54,973 nt of DNA from assembly GCA_013001045.1 (NCBI GenBank), contig JABDNG010000055.1, positions 1 through 54,973 on the forward strand. Direction: 5' to 3'. The notes under the pieces were generated by a model. That model did not search any database. It worked only from the letters and a program-made list of their open reading frames with translations, and was not told where the DNA came from. This stretch comes from Woeseiaceae bacterium (GTDB lineage: Bacteria; Pseudomonadota; Gammaproteobacteria; Steroidobacterales; Woeseiaceae). The position numbers and the translations under genes are program-made. Shown one piece after another: positions 24,210 to 32,338 of this stretch (position 1 is its first letter; each line of letters begins with the position of its first letter).

Positions 24210-25043
24210 ATGAAACTGATAAGCCGCCTGCGGGATCCACGTTACTACCAGATCGCTGTCCTGACCGTGCTGGTCTGTTTCGGTGTGACCGTTTTGGACT
24301 TCGGTATTCGCTGGCAAAATGCCGCCGCCATCCTCGCTACTGCGCTCACAACACAATTTTTCGGCACGGTGTACGCACGTCTTCCGCGCTTCGATCCACT
24401 CAGCCCGCTTATCACGTCGCTTTCTCTGACGCTGCTGCTTCGCACCGACGAGGTCGGCCTCGCCGCCACGGCGGCGATTATCGCGATCGGAAGTAAGTTC
24501 CTGGTTCGATTTCGCGACAAGCATGTATTCAACCCGGCCAACGCGGCACTCGTCACACTAATGCTGGCGAGCGATCACGTTTGGGTCTCGTCGGGGCAGT
24601 GGGGCAGCGCCGCCATTGGCGCATTTACGCTCGCCTGCCTCGGCTTCCTGGTGCTAACGCGCGCCCGCCGCGCCGAGACAACGATCGCGTTTCTACTCAT
24701 CTACGCGACCCTCTTATTCGGCAGGGCCACCTGGCTCGGCGATCCGCTCGCCATTCCGATGCACCAGCTGCAAAACGGTGCGCTGCTGATATTTGCCTTC
24801 TTCATGATATCCGATCCGAAGACCACGCCGAATTCCGCCAACGGACGCGTGTTGTTTGCGGCGATGGTTGCAAGCATCGCATTCGTCATCCAGTTCATTT
24901 ACTACGAGCCGAACGGGCCAATTCTCGCTTTGATCGTTTCGGCGCCTGCTGTACCCCTCATCGACATGGTCATGCGAGGCCGGCACTACCAATGGCAACG
25001 TCCTGTCGCTCGTACAAGAAAACGACTCAAAGGAGTTTACTAA
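24210..25043 (+). CDS. orphan RnfD/NqrB-family membrane protein
   Basis: 277 residues, about eight or nine TM segments. Family features: KFLVRFRDKHVFNPANAALV (NPAN motif, about 95-114), QLQNGALLIFAFFMISDPKTTP (FFM-x-x-DP-T-P motif, about 190-211). These are diagnostic of the NqrB/RnfD family, membrane subunits of Na+/H+-translocating electron-transfer complexes. However, no SGAT-type covalent-FMN motif is seen, and none of the other rnf/nqr subunit genes are adjacent, so it is probably not part of a standard complex. Its TAA overlaps the ATG of the DUF2330 gene, so the two are coupled. A TATAAT at 24114-24119 is a possible -10 element. Confidence 0.82.
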   Translation: MKLISRLRDPRYYQIAVLTVLVCFGVTVLDFGIRWQNAAAILATALTTQFFGTVYARLPRFDPLSPLITSLSLTLLLRTDEVGLAATAAIIAIGSKFLVRFRDKHVFNPANAALVTLMLASDHVWVSSGQWGSAAIGAFTLACLGFLVLTRARRAETTIAFLLIYATLLFGRATWLGDPLAIPMHQLQNGALLIFAFFMISDPKTTPNSANGRVLFAAMVASIAFVIQFIYYEPNGPILALIVSAPAVPLIDMVMRGRHYQWQRPVARTRKRLKGVY

Positions 25044-26389
25044 TGAAGATCCTGATATCCATCGCGGCGGCCCTGCTGACGATCGTCGTAACAACATCTG
25101 CCCAGGCTTTCTGCGGCTTTTATGTCGCGCGCGCCGATACCAGCTTGTTCAATCGTGCCTCCCAGGTGGTCCTGGTTCGGGACGAAAACCGAACCGTCAT
25201 TACAATGGCCAATGATTTCGAGGGCAAGGTCGCCGACTTCGCCGTTGTCGTGCCGGTCCCGACGATGATCGAACGTGAGCAGATCAACGTGGGTGATCGC
25301 GCCGTCGTTCAACATCTCGATGCCTACACCTCGCCGCGCCTCGTCGAGTACCACGACCCGGATCCCTGCGTGCTGTACGAACGCAGCGAGCGCATGAGCT
25401 CTGACGGCGCGGCTTTTCCCAAAGCCAATGCTGAAATGAAACGCGGTGCTCGCTCGCAAGGCGTCACGATCGAGGCCAGCTACACGGTCGGCGAATACGA
25501 CATCCTGATTCTCTCGGCAGCAGAGAGCGACGGCCTCATTCGCTGGCTAAACGACAATGGTTATCGAGTTCCACGCGGTGCGAAGGGTGTTGTATCCAGT
25601 TACCTCAAGCAGGACATGCGCTTCTTCGTTGCCAAGGTCAATGTGGAGGAGCAGTCGAAGCTCGGTTACCAATACCTGCGGCCGTTGCAAGTCGCCTATG
25701 AGAGCAATAAGTTCATGCTCCCTATTCGACTGGGTACGCTGAACGCCAGGGGTAAACAGGAACTTTACGTTTACGCATTAACGCGAACGGGTCGCGTCGA
25801 GACGACGAACTATCGAACCGTGAAGCTCCCCACCAATACGGAAGTTCCCGAGTTCGTGCAGGAAGAGTTTGCCGATTTTTACAGGGCGATGTTTGACAAG
25901 CAGACTCGCGCCGAAAACGAGCGCGCAGTATTCCTCGAGTATGCATGGGACATGGCCTGGTGCGACCCTTGCGCCGCGGACCCGCTGAGCGCCAAGGAAC
26001 TCCGCCAGCTCGGCGTATTCTGGATCGCCGGGAACAACCGCAACAACGGCAGCAAGATCGCGCCGGCAGCCGCGCAAAACGTTTTCGTTACGCGCCTGCA
26101 CGTACGCTACGATCGCGAACATTTTCCGGAAGACCTGGTGTTTCAGGAGACCGGTGACCGGCAAAACTACCAGGGACGCTACGTAATTCGTCATCCCTGG
26201 AAAGGCGCCAGCAGTTGCGACGTCACACAATATGAGGCGAGCGTACGCGAACGTCAGGAACGGGAGGCACAACAACTCGCGAATCTCACCGGCTGGGACA
26301 TCGATGAAATTCGCGCGAAGATCAATTTCGCAGGTGGCGAGCGACCCGTGCCGGAGAACGAGCCTTGGTGGAAACGAATCTGGGGTTAA
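25043..26389 (+). CDS. exported DUF2330 protein
   Basis: 448 residues from ATG 25043, which overlaps the RnfD-like stop; a longer open frame upstream runs antisense in frame through that gene and is not the start. Signal peptide MKILISIAAALLTIVVTTSAQA, then a mature FCGFYVARAD start. DUF2330 landmarks: VVLVRDENRTVITMANDFEGKVADFAVVVPVPTMI early on, VGEYDILILSA in the middle, and a late Cys pair (WCDPCAADPLSAKEL, about 310-324). The tail carries a Trp-rich WWKRIWG end. Periplasmic or membrane-attached; the function of DUF2330 is unknown. Cys residues might bind a cofactor or form disulfides, which is speculation. Its last 4 nt overlap the converging epimerase-like gene. Confidence 0.85.
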   Translation: MKILISIAAALLTIVVTTSAQAFCGFYVARADTSLFNRASQVVLVRDENRTVITMANDFEGKVADFAVVVPVPTMIEREQINVGDRAVVQHLDAYTSPRLVEYHDPDPCVLYERSERMSSDGAAFPKANAEMKRGARSQGVTIEASYTVGEYDILILSAAESDGLIRWLNDNGYRVPRGAKGVVSSYLKQDMRFFVAKVNVEEQSKLGYQYLRPLQVAYESNKFMLPIRLGTLNARGKQELYVYALTRTGRVETTNYRTVKLPTNTEVPEFVQEEFADFYRAMFDKQTRAENERAVFLEYAWDMAWCDPCAADPLSAKELRQLGVFWIAGNNRNNGSKIAPAAAQNVFVTRLHVRYDREHFPEDLVFQETGDRQNYQGRYVIRHPWKGASSCDVTQYEASVRERQEREAQQLANLTGWDIDEIRAKINFAGGERPVPENEPWWKRIWG

Positions 26390-27504
26390 GCCTTACGGGC
26401 CATCCAGGCGGCGATAAGTTCCGCTTCGCGCGCCGGGTCCAGGCCCGCCCGCAGTTTGCCGGTGCGCTCGACCGGCAGCGTATCCCACCAGCTCAGCAGA
26501 TCACGTATCGTTTCACGCTCCGGCCTGCCACGCAGGCCGGCTTTTCTCGCCCTGTCGACGCTGAAGCTGCCGCCTGCCCCGGATTCGCCGGTCTTCGGGT
26601 GCCAGATCGGCAGTTGCCGACCACCGATAAGACCCTGCTCGTAGGCAAAGCCCTCGCTAATCCAGACCGGCTCGACCGATGTCGCCGTCATCGCCTGAGA
26701 ATCCGCGAGCAGTTCGCCCATCGTGTAGCTATTCGGCGCGTTCACCATGTTGTAGGTGCCTGAAATCTCATTCTCGAGACAATCCACCACGAAGTTCGCG
26801 AGATCCCTGACATCGACAACCTGGATGGCGTCCGCGGGCGTGCCCGGCCAGACCATCGAACCACCTCGTCGCGTACGGATCGGCCAGTACGAAAAGCGAT
26901 CCGTGTGATCACCAGGTCCGGCAATGTAGGTTGGCCGAAGAATAGTGAGCTGGTCCGAATCGATTTCGGCCGCTGCGCGTTTTTCGCACAAGGCCTTCAG
27001 CGCACCATAAGTCTCACCGGTTACCTCTTCTATCGACTCGTCGTCGATGCTCGCGAGCGGCGAGTCTTCCTCATTGTGACTGTTGAAATCCGCGTAGACG
27101 GACACCGTCGAAATGAAGATATAGCGCTGTGAATGCGCCGCCAGCATGCGCGTCGATTCCTGTACATGTCTAGGCACATACCCGGAATTATCAACCACGG
27201 CGTCCCAGTCGTGACCCGCCAGGCCATCCAGCCCCCCATCGCGGTCACCCTTGATCGTCTCGAGGTCGGGAAATAAAGAGGCGTTGGTTCGGCCGCGGTT
27301 GAACAGGGTTACAGAATGTCCGCGCCGCAGCGCTTCGCGAACCATGTGCGGGCCGATGAAGCCGGTGCCGCCGAGTATCAGCACGCTGAGCGGCCTGTGT
27401 TCCTGCTGCGCGTCGGATGCGCGTGCCAGCCCCGGCAAACCGGTCGCCGCTGCCGCGGCGCCAAGCGCGCCGGCCTTGATAAACTCACGTCGACCGTGCT
27501 TCAT
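26386..27504 (-). CDS. Tat-exported NAD-dependent epimerase/dehydratase-family protein
   Basis: 372 residues. The N-terminus is a twin-arginine signal (GRREFIKAGALGAAAAATG). The extended-SDR Rossmann motif VLILGGTGFIGPHMV starts at about 38, and the catalytic Tyr-x3-Lys is in ETYGALKALCEK (about 168-178), with a preceding FISTVSVYAD Ser/Thr. It probably acts on a nucleotide-sugar-like or other substrate with a cofactor bound before export, since NAD(P)-binding proteins need Tat to fold in the cytoplasm. Tat export of an epimerase fold is less common than cytoplasmic placement. The substrate is unknown. Converges on the DUF2330 gene with a 4-nt overlap; upstream, 24 nt separate it from the KorB-like gene. 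Confidence 0.87.
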   Translation of the reverse strand: MKHGRREFIKAGALGAAAAATGLPGLARASDAQQEHRPLSVLILGGTGFIGPHMVREALRRGHSVTLFNRGRTNASLFPDLETIKGDRDGGLDGLAGHDWDAVVDNSGYVPRHVQESTRMLAAHSQRYIFISTVSVYADFNSHNEEDSPLASIDDESIEEVTGETYGALKALCEKRAAAEIDSDQLTILRPTYIAGPGDHTDRFSYWPIRTRRGGSMVWPGTPADAIQVVDVRDLANFVVDCLENEISGTYNMVNAPNSYTMGELLADSQAMTATSVEPVWISEGFAYEQGLIGGRQLPIWHPKTGESGAGGSFSVDRARKAGLRGRPERETIRDLLSWWDTLPVERTGKLRAGLDPAREAELIAAWMARKA

Positions 27505-27528
27505 TCCTGCATCCCCTTGTGCCTTATG

Positions 27529-28584
27529 CTAGCGGTATCGGTTCTGTAATTTTGCCAGCTCTTCTTTTCCTGGGTTCAATTCGTCCAGCGGTAAACTCGA
27601 TAACGGCGCATCAACATTTCCCATGAGTTCATGCATCTCGTCACGAGTCTCGTTTGCATAGAGCAGGCCCGTCGTAATCTCGCCAGCGTTAAACCGTTCG
27701 CGCAAGTATTTGAATGCAGAGGCCCGGCTTGTCGGATCATAACTGTCATCCACCTTACGCAGAATAATGGAATCGCCGCCGTGCAGGTGAATCGGCATTG
27801 CCTCGCCCTCCTCGTAGGAGGCTTTAATCTCCTCTGAGGGATGAATGTAATCAACGTCAACAACGTGGTTGTAATGCTCTCGTGTATGCGCGTAACTCTT
27901 GGTCGAACCTTCGTGGTCATTGAACGTGACACAAGGGCTGATAATGTCAACGAGCGAAAAACCGCTGTGCAAGAGCGCGCCCTTGAGCAGAGGTACGAGT
28001 TGTTCTTTGTCACCCGAGAAACTACGCGCGATATAGGTTGCGCCCAGACTCAACGCCGTGCTAACGGGATCAATCGGTTCCTGCTGGTTCGGCATGCCTT
28101 TCTTGGGCATGCTGCCAATGTCAGCGGACGCTGAGAACTGTCCCTTGGTCAGGCCGTAGACGCCATTGTTCTCGATGACGTAGCACATGTTGAGGTTGCG
28201 CCTGATTGCGTGAACGAATTGGCCCACCCCGATCGACAGTGAATCGCCGTCGCCGGATACTCCGATGTACAAAAGATCGCGATTTGCCGCATTGGCGCCC
28301 GTTGTCACGGACGGCATGCGGCCATGAACAGAGTTGAAACCGTGTGACTGGCTGACAAAATAGGCCGGTGTTTTCGACGAACAACCGATGCCGCTCATCT
28401 TCGCCAGCATATGAGGTTCGATATCAAGCTCAAAAACGGCCTGAATGATCGCTGCGGTGACCGAGTCATGGCCGCAACCTGCGCACAAGGTCGATACGGC
28501 ACCCTCGTAGTCTCGCGATGTAAGCCCCAGGGCATTCTTCGCCAGGCCCGGATGCGTGATTCTTGGTTTTGCAATATAGCTCAT
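27529..28584 (-). CDS. korB: 2-oxoacid:ferredoxin oxidoreductase, beta subunit (KorB type)
   Basis: 351 residues from ATG 28584, with GGGAG 9 nt before. It carries the thiamine-diphosphate site: the GDGDSLSIG turn with a downstream NNGVYGLTKGQ (about 130-165), the hallmark of the OGOR/PFOR beta subunit. Cys residues in CAGCGHDS and GIGCSSKTP are the expected [4Fe-4S] ligands. The alpha subunit lies 16 nt upstream and the iron-sulfur flavoprotein precedes it, all on the minus strand. The complex oxidatively decarboxylates a 2-oxoacid (2-oxoglutarate, pyruvate or a branched oxoacid) to an acyl-CoA, reducing ferredoxin. The exact oxoacid is not decided by the sequence. Confidence 0.92.
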   Translation of the reverse strand: MSYIAKPRITHPGLAKNALGLTSRDYEGAVSTLCAGCGHDSVTAAIIQAVFELDIEPHMLAKMSGIGCSSKTPAYFVSQSHGFNSVHGRMPSVTTGANAANRDLLYIGVSGDGDSLSIGVGQFVHAIRRNLNMCYVIENNGVYGLTKGQFSASADIGSMPKKGMPNQQEPIDPVSTALSLGATYIARSFSGDKEQLVPLLKGALLHSGFSLVDIISPCVTFNDHEGSTKSYAHTREHYNHVVDVDYIHPSEEIKASYEEGEAMPIHLHGGDSIILRKVDDSYDPTSRASAFKYLRERFNAGEITTGLLYANETRDEMHELMGNVDAPLSSLPLDELNPGKEELAKLQNRYR

Positions 28585-28600
28585 CGTTGTTGCTCCCGGG

Positions 28601-30403
28601 TCAGGCCGCGCGCCCTTTGGCGATTTCCTCGAGAACCCGCTTGACGACGAAGCCTGCGTTGATTGGCATGCCGTCATAGTGCAGCAGGGAAACCAGTTTG
28701 TTCTGGTCCGCATCGATATCGTCGATCAGGATGGTGCGAAGCTGAGCGTCACGATTCTGCTCGACGACGTATACAAGCTCATGCATCGCTATGAAATCGC
28801 GAACGGCATCTGTAAACGGGAACGCCCTTATGCGGCAATAGTTAAGGCCGACATTTTCTGCCTCGAGTCGGTCCAGCGCTTCCTTGCAGGCGCCGTCGCC
28901 GCTGCCCAATGTCAGGATCGCTGCCTTGTTGAATTTCGAGAAACGAATTTCGGCCTCGGGAACCATGCTGCGCGCTGTCTCCCACTTGTGGAGCAGCCGA
29001 TCCATAACGTCCTGGTATTCGGCGGAATCCTCGGTGTAAGCGCCATACTTCGTGTGCCCGGAGCCGCGTGTGAAATAAGCGCCCTTCGGATGCACACCCG
29101 GGAGCGTCCGATAGGGAATTCCGTCGCCGTCAACATCAAGATAGCGGTGGAACTTCTCCATCTTTTCGAGCTCTTCGGCGCCCAGGACCTTGCCGCGATC
29201 CGGGACATAGTCTTCGTCCCACTCGAGCTCAGGCACCATCCAGTCATTCATACCAATATCGAGATCCGACAACACCATGATCGGTGTTTGCAGGCGTTCC
29301 GCCAGGTCGAATGCCGTTACCGACATGTAGAAACATTCCGCGGGATCCGCAGGGAACAGCAACACGTGCTTGGTGTCGCCATGCGACGCATAGGCACAGC
29401 TGATGATGTCGCACTGCTGCGTGCGCGTCGGCATACCGGTTGACGGGCCGGTTCGCTGCACATCAAATATCACGGCTGGAATTTCGGCGTAATAAGCGAA
29501 TCCGATGAATTCGCTCATCAACGAGATACCGGGACCGCTGGTTGGCGTAAACGAGCGTGCACCCATCCAGTTCGCCCCGAGCACCATGCCGATCGCCGCA
29601 AGCTCGTCTTCTGCCTGGATAATGCAATACGTGCGTTTGCCCGTCTCCGGGTCGACGCGATAGTGCGAGCAAAAATCACGAAACGCATCCATGAGCGATG
29701 TCGACGGCGTAATCGGATACCACGCACCGATGGTCGCGCCAGCGTACATGCAACCAAGCCCCGCAGCCGTGTTGCCATCGATAATAATTTGTCCTGCCGT
29801 CGCATTCATTTTCTCGACACGCATCGGCAACGGACAGGGGAAATGTTCCATCGCGTAGTCGTAACCCAGCCGTATGGCCTCCATATTGGAGGCGATGAGC
29901 TTCTTCTTTTCGGCGAAAGTCTCTTCGAGCAGCTCCGTAATGATTTCGACATCGATGTCCAGCAGCGCGGCGATGGCGCCAACATAGGCGATGTTCTTCA
30001 TCAGGATACGGGCCCGGGCCCCGTCAAAATGCTCGTTGCACATCCTGGAAAAAGGAATGCCGATGATCGTGATGTCTTCGCGATTCAACAGGTTTTTGCG
30101 CGGCCAGGTCGAGTCGTAAACCAGCCAACCGCCGGGCGCAACTTCGGCCATATCCCTGGCGTAGGTCTGCGCATTCATCGCAATCATGATGTCGACCCGG
30201 TTCGAGCGTGCATGGTAGCCGGCGCCGGTTACGCGAATTTCGTACCAGGTTGGCAGGCCCTGGATATTCGATGGAAAATAGTTTTTGCCGACAACGGGCA
30301 CACCCATACGAAAAATTGACTTGCGCAACAATCCGTTTGCGCTCGCGGACCCGGTACCGTTAACTGTCGCGATCTTGATAACAACGTCGTTTACAGATGT
30401 CAC
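28601..30403 (-). CDS. korA: 2-oxoacid:acceptor oxidoreductase, fused gamma-alpha subunit (KorA type)
   Basis: 600 residues from GTG 30403 with an AAGG ahead. Domain order is gamma then alpha. The gamma part (about 1-185) starts VVIKIATVNGTGSASANGLL, and the alpha part (about 200-600) has GCMYAGATIGAWYPITPSTSLMDAF, the YPITPS motif of the CoA- and pyruvate/oxoacid-binding alpha chain, and TSGPGISLMSEFIGFAYYAEIPAVIFDVQRTGPSTGMPT, the family's PGISLM/TGPSTG motif. Gamma-alpha fusion is usual for aerobic-type KorA. It lies 16 nt ahead of korB and 10 nt after the flavoprotein stop. It reduces a ferredoxin or, via the flavoprotein, a pyridine nucleotide. Confidence 0.93.
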   Translation of the reverse strand: MTSVNDVVIKIATVNGTGSASANGLLRKSIFRMGVPVVGKNYFPSNIQGLPTWYEIRVTGAGYHARSNRVDIMIAMNAQTYARDMAEVAPGGWLVYDSTWPRKNLLNREDITIIGIPFSRMCNEHFDGARARILMKNIAYVGAIAALLDIDVEIITELLEETFAEKKKLIASNMEAIRLGYDYAMEHFPCPLPMRVEKMNATAGQIIIDGNTAAGLGCMYAGATIGAWYPITPSTSLMDAFRDFCSHYRVDPETGKRTYCIIQAEDELAAIGMVLGANWMGARSFTPTSGPGISLMSEFIGFAYYAEIPAVIFDVQRTGPSTGMPTRTQQCDIISCAYASHGDTKHVLLFPADPAECFYMSVTAFDLAERLQTPIMVLSDLDIGMNDWMVPELEWDEDYVPDRGKVLGAEELEKMEKFHRYLDVDGDGIPYRTLPGVHPKGAYFTRGSGHTKYGAYTEDSAEYQDVMDRLLHKWETARSMVPEAEIRFSKFNKAAILTLGSGDGACKEALDRLEAENVGLNYCRIRAFPFTDAVRDFIAMHELVYVVEQNRDAQLRTILIDDIDADQNKLVSLLHYDGMPINAGFVVKRVLEEIAKGRAA

Positions 30404-30413
30404 GGGAGAGCCT

Positions 30414-32231
30414 TTATGCGCTGGATCCGCCCGTGGCGGTCTTGGGTGGATCTATCTGAGCCTCGTCCAGCGCGTAGGGCACCAGGATTGTCGATTTTTG
30501 CATGTCCCATGCCCCGGTCGGACAGCGCTCGGCACACAGACTGCAATGAACACAGAGGTCTTCGTCTTTAACCATGACCCTCGCCGTATGCGGCAGTTCG
30601 CCTGAGACATACAGCGCCTGTTCCGTATTTTCGGCGGGTGCCGACAGCCGCGTACGCAAGTCATCCTCGTCGCCGTTCATGGTGATGGTCAGGCAATCCA
30701 CGGGGCAAATGTCGACACAGGCATCGCATTCGATACAGAGGCTCTCAGTGAATACCGTTTGCACATCGCAATTCAGGCAACGCTCGACTTCTTCGATCGT
30801 CTGTTCCACCGTAAAGCCGAGTTCAACTTCGATATCGAGTTTCTTGAAACGCTGCTTGAGATCGACATGCGGCATGAGGCGCCGAGAGGCCGGATCGTAA
30901 TCGTTGGAAAAGCTCCACTCGTGCATGCCCATCTTCTGGGATTCGAGGTTCAGGCCCATCGGCAGGCGATCCTCTATATCTTCCCCCTGGCAATACTTGT
31001 GAATGGATATCGCCGCCTGATGGCCATGCTCTACCGCCCAGATGATGTTTTTGGGGCCGAATGCGGAGTCGCCGCCAAAGAAAACGCCGTCTCGTCCACA
31101 CATCATCGTGGTCTCATCAACCACCGGGCACTCCCACTGGTCGAATTCGATTCCGATGTCCCGCTCTATCCAGGGGAATGCATTGTCCTGGCCAATCGCC
31201 AGCACGACATCGTCACAGGGAATAGTCTTCTCGCCGGTGACGGTGCCGCGATCGATGCGGCCATTCTCATCTATCGTGTATTCCATCAATTCGAAAGTCA
31301 TGCCGACCAGCTTGCCCTTCTTGATGACGAATTCTTTCGGCGAATGGTTGACGAGGATTTCAACGTTCTCCTCTTCGGCGTCTTCCAGTTCCCAGGCCGA
31401 AGCCTTGAAGAAACCGCGTGGCTTGCGTGCCATTACCTTGACGTCTATGGCGCCGAGACGCAGCGACGTCCGACAGCAGTCCATCGCGGTGTTACCGACA
31501 CCGATTATGAGCACGCGCTCGCCGATGGAGTCCACATGCTCAAATGCAACGGACTCCAGCCAGTCGATCCCGATGTGAATGCGATCGGAATCATAACGAC
31601 CGGGTATTTCGAGGTTCTTGCCACGAGGGGCGCCCGTGCCGACGAACACCGCATCATAGTTCTCGTCAAGAAGGTCCTTGAGACTCTCAATCGGGTGATT
31701 CAATTTGAGGTCGACACCCATATCGAGAATGTATCCGATCTCCTCGTCGAGGACTTTTGGCGGCAGCCGGAATTGCGGAATATTCGTCCGCATGAGTCCG
31801 CCTGTCGTCTCGAGTGCCTCGAAGATCGTCACGTCGTAGCCCAGTGGACGCAGATCATTTGCGACGGTTAAAGAAGCACATCCCGCACCAATCAGCGCAA
31901 CACGCTTGCCGTTGTTTTTCGCAGGCGGCCGTGGAAGTCGATCCCGGATGTCGTCACGATGATCGGCAGCGACTCGTTTGAGGCGGCAGATCGCAACAGG
32001 CTTGTCTTCGACACGACCCCGACGGCACGCTGGCTCGCAGGGACGATCACACACTCGTCCCAGGATGCCCGGAAATACATTGGACTTGCGATTCTCCATG
32101 TAGGCATCGCTGAATTGCCCCTGGGCAATCATGCGAATATAGGCCGGCACGTCAGTGTGGGCCGGACAGCCCCACTGGCAGTCTACGACCTTGTGAAAGT
32201 ACTCGGGATTGGCGGTATCTGTAGGTTTCAT
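30414..32231 (-). CDS. FAD-dependent iron-sulfur oxidoreductase, GltD-like with two [4Fe-4S] ferredoxin motifs
   Basis: 605 residues. An N-terminal GltD-type region (about 15-75) with CQWGCPAHTDVPAYI and CDRPCEPACRRG holds Cys ligands for iron-sulfur clusters. A FAD domain begins at about 110 (VALIGAGCASLTVANDL) and a NADPH domain has VLIIGVGNTAMDC (about 240). The C-terminus has two ferredoxin motifs, CIECDACVDICPVDC and CVHCSLCAERCPTGA, at about 505-580. Such proteins sit next to korAB and probably pass electrons between ferredoxin and NAD(P). It is the first gene of the run and ends 10 nt before korA. Whether it bifurcates electrons is unknown. Confidence 0.88.
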   Translation of the reverse strand: MKPTDTANPEYFHKVVDCQWGCPAHTDVPAYIRMIAQGQFSDAYMENRKSNVFPGILGRVCDRPCEPACRRGRVEDKPVAICRLKRVAADHRDDIRDRLPRPPAKNNGKRVALIGAGCASLTVANDLRPLGYDVTIFEALETTGGLMRTNIPQFRLPPKVLDEEIGYILDMGVDLKLNHPIESLKDLLDENYDAVFVGTGAPRGKNLEIPGRYDSDRIHIGIDWLESVAFEHVDSIGERVLIIGVGNTAMDCCRTSLRLGAIDVKVMARKPRGFFKASAWELEDAEEENVEILVNHSPKEFVIKKGKLVGMTFELMEYTIDENGRIDRGTVTGEKTIPCDDVVLAIGQDNAFPWIERDIGIEFDQWECPVVDETTMMCGRDGVFFGGDSAFGPKNIIWAVEHGHQAAISIHKYCQGEDIEDRLPMGLNLESQKMGMHEWSFSNDYDPASRRLMPHVDLKQRFKKLDIEVELGFTVEQTIEEVERCLNCDVQTVFTESLCIECDACVDICPVDCLTITMNGDEDDLRTRLSAPAENTEQALYVSGELPHTARVMVKDEDLCVHCSLCAERCPTGAWDMQKSTILVPYALDEAQIDPPKTATGGSSA

Positions 32232-32338
32232 TCAGATGGCAAACCGGTGTAGTCCTTCTGGCCCGGTACTTTGGTGGAGTCCCTTGATGGTCGCTAGCAT
32301 AGCGGGATCGGGGGGAAAGTAAATAGAAGCCATCCGCC

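Noticed and set aside
24057..24524. A 155-codon minus-strand open frame over the start of the RnfD-like gene.
   Set aside because: It is antisense to a well-supported membrane protein gene and has a low-complexity, charge-rich translation typical of shadow frames.
24581..25042. The open frame extending the DUF2330 gene far upstream, to 24581.
   Set aside because: It overlaps the RnfD-like gene in another frame; the signal peptide and the overlap with the RnfD-like stop place the start at 25043.
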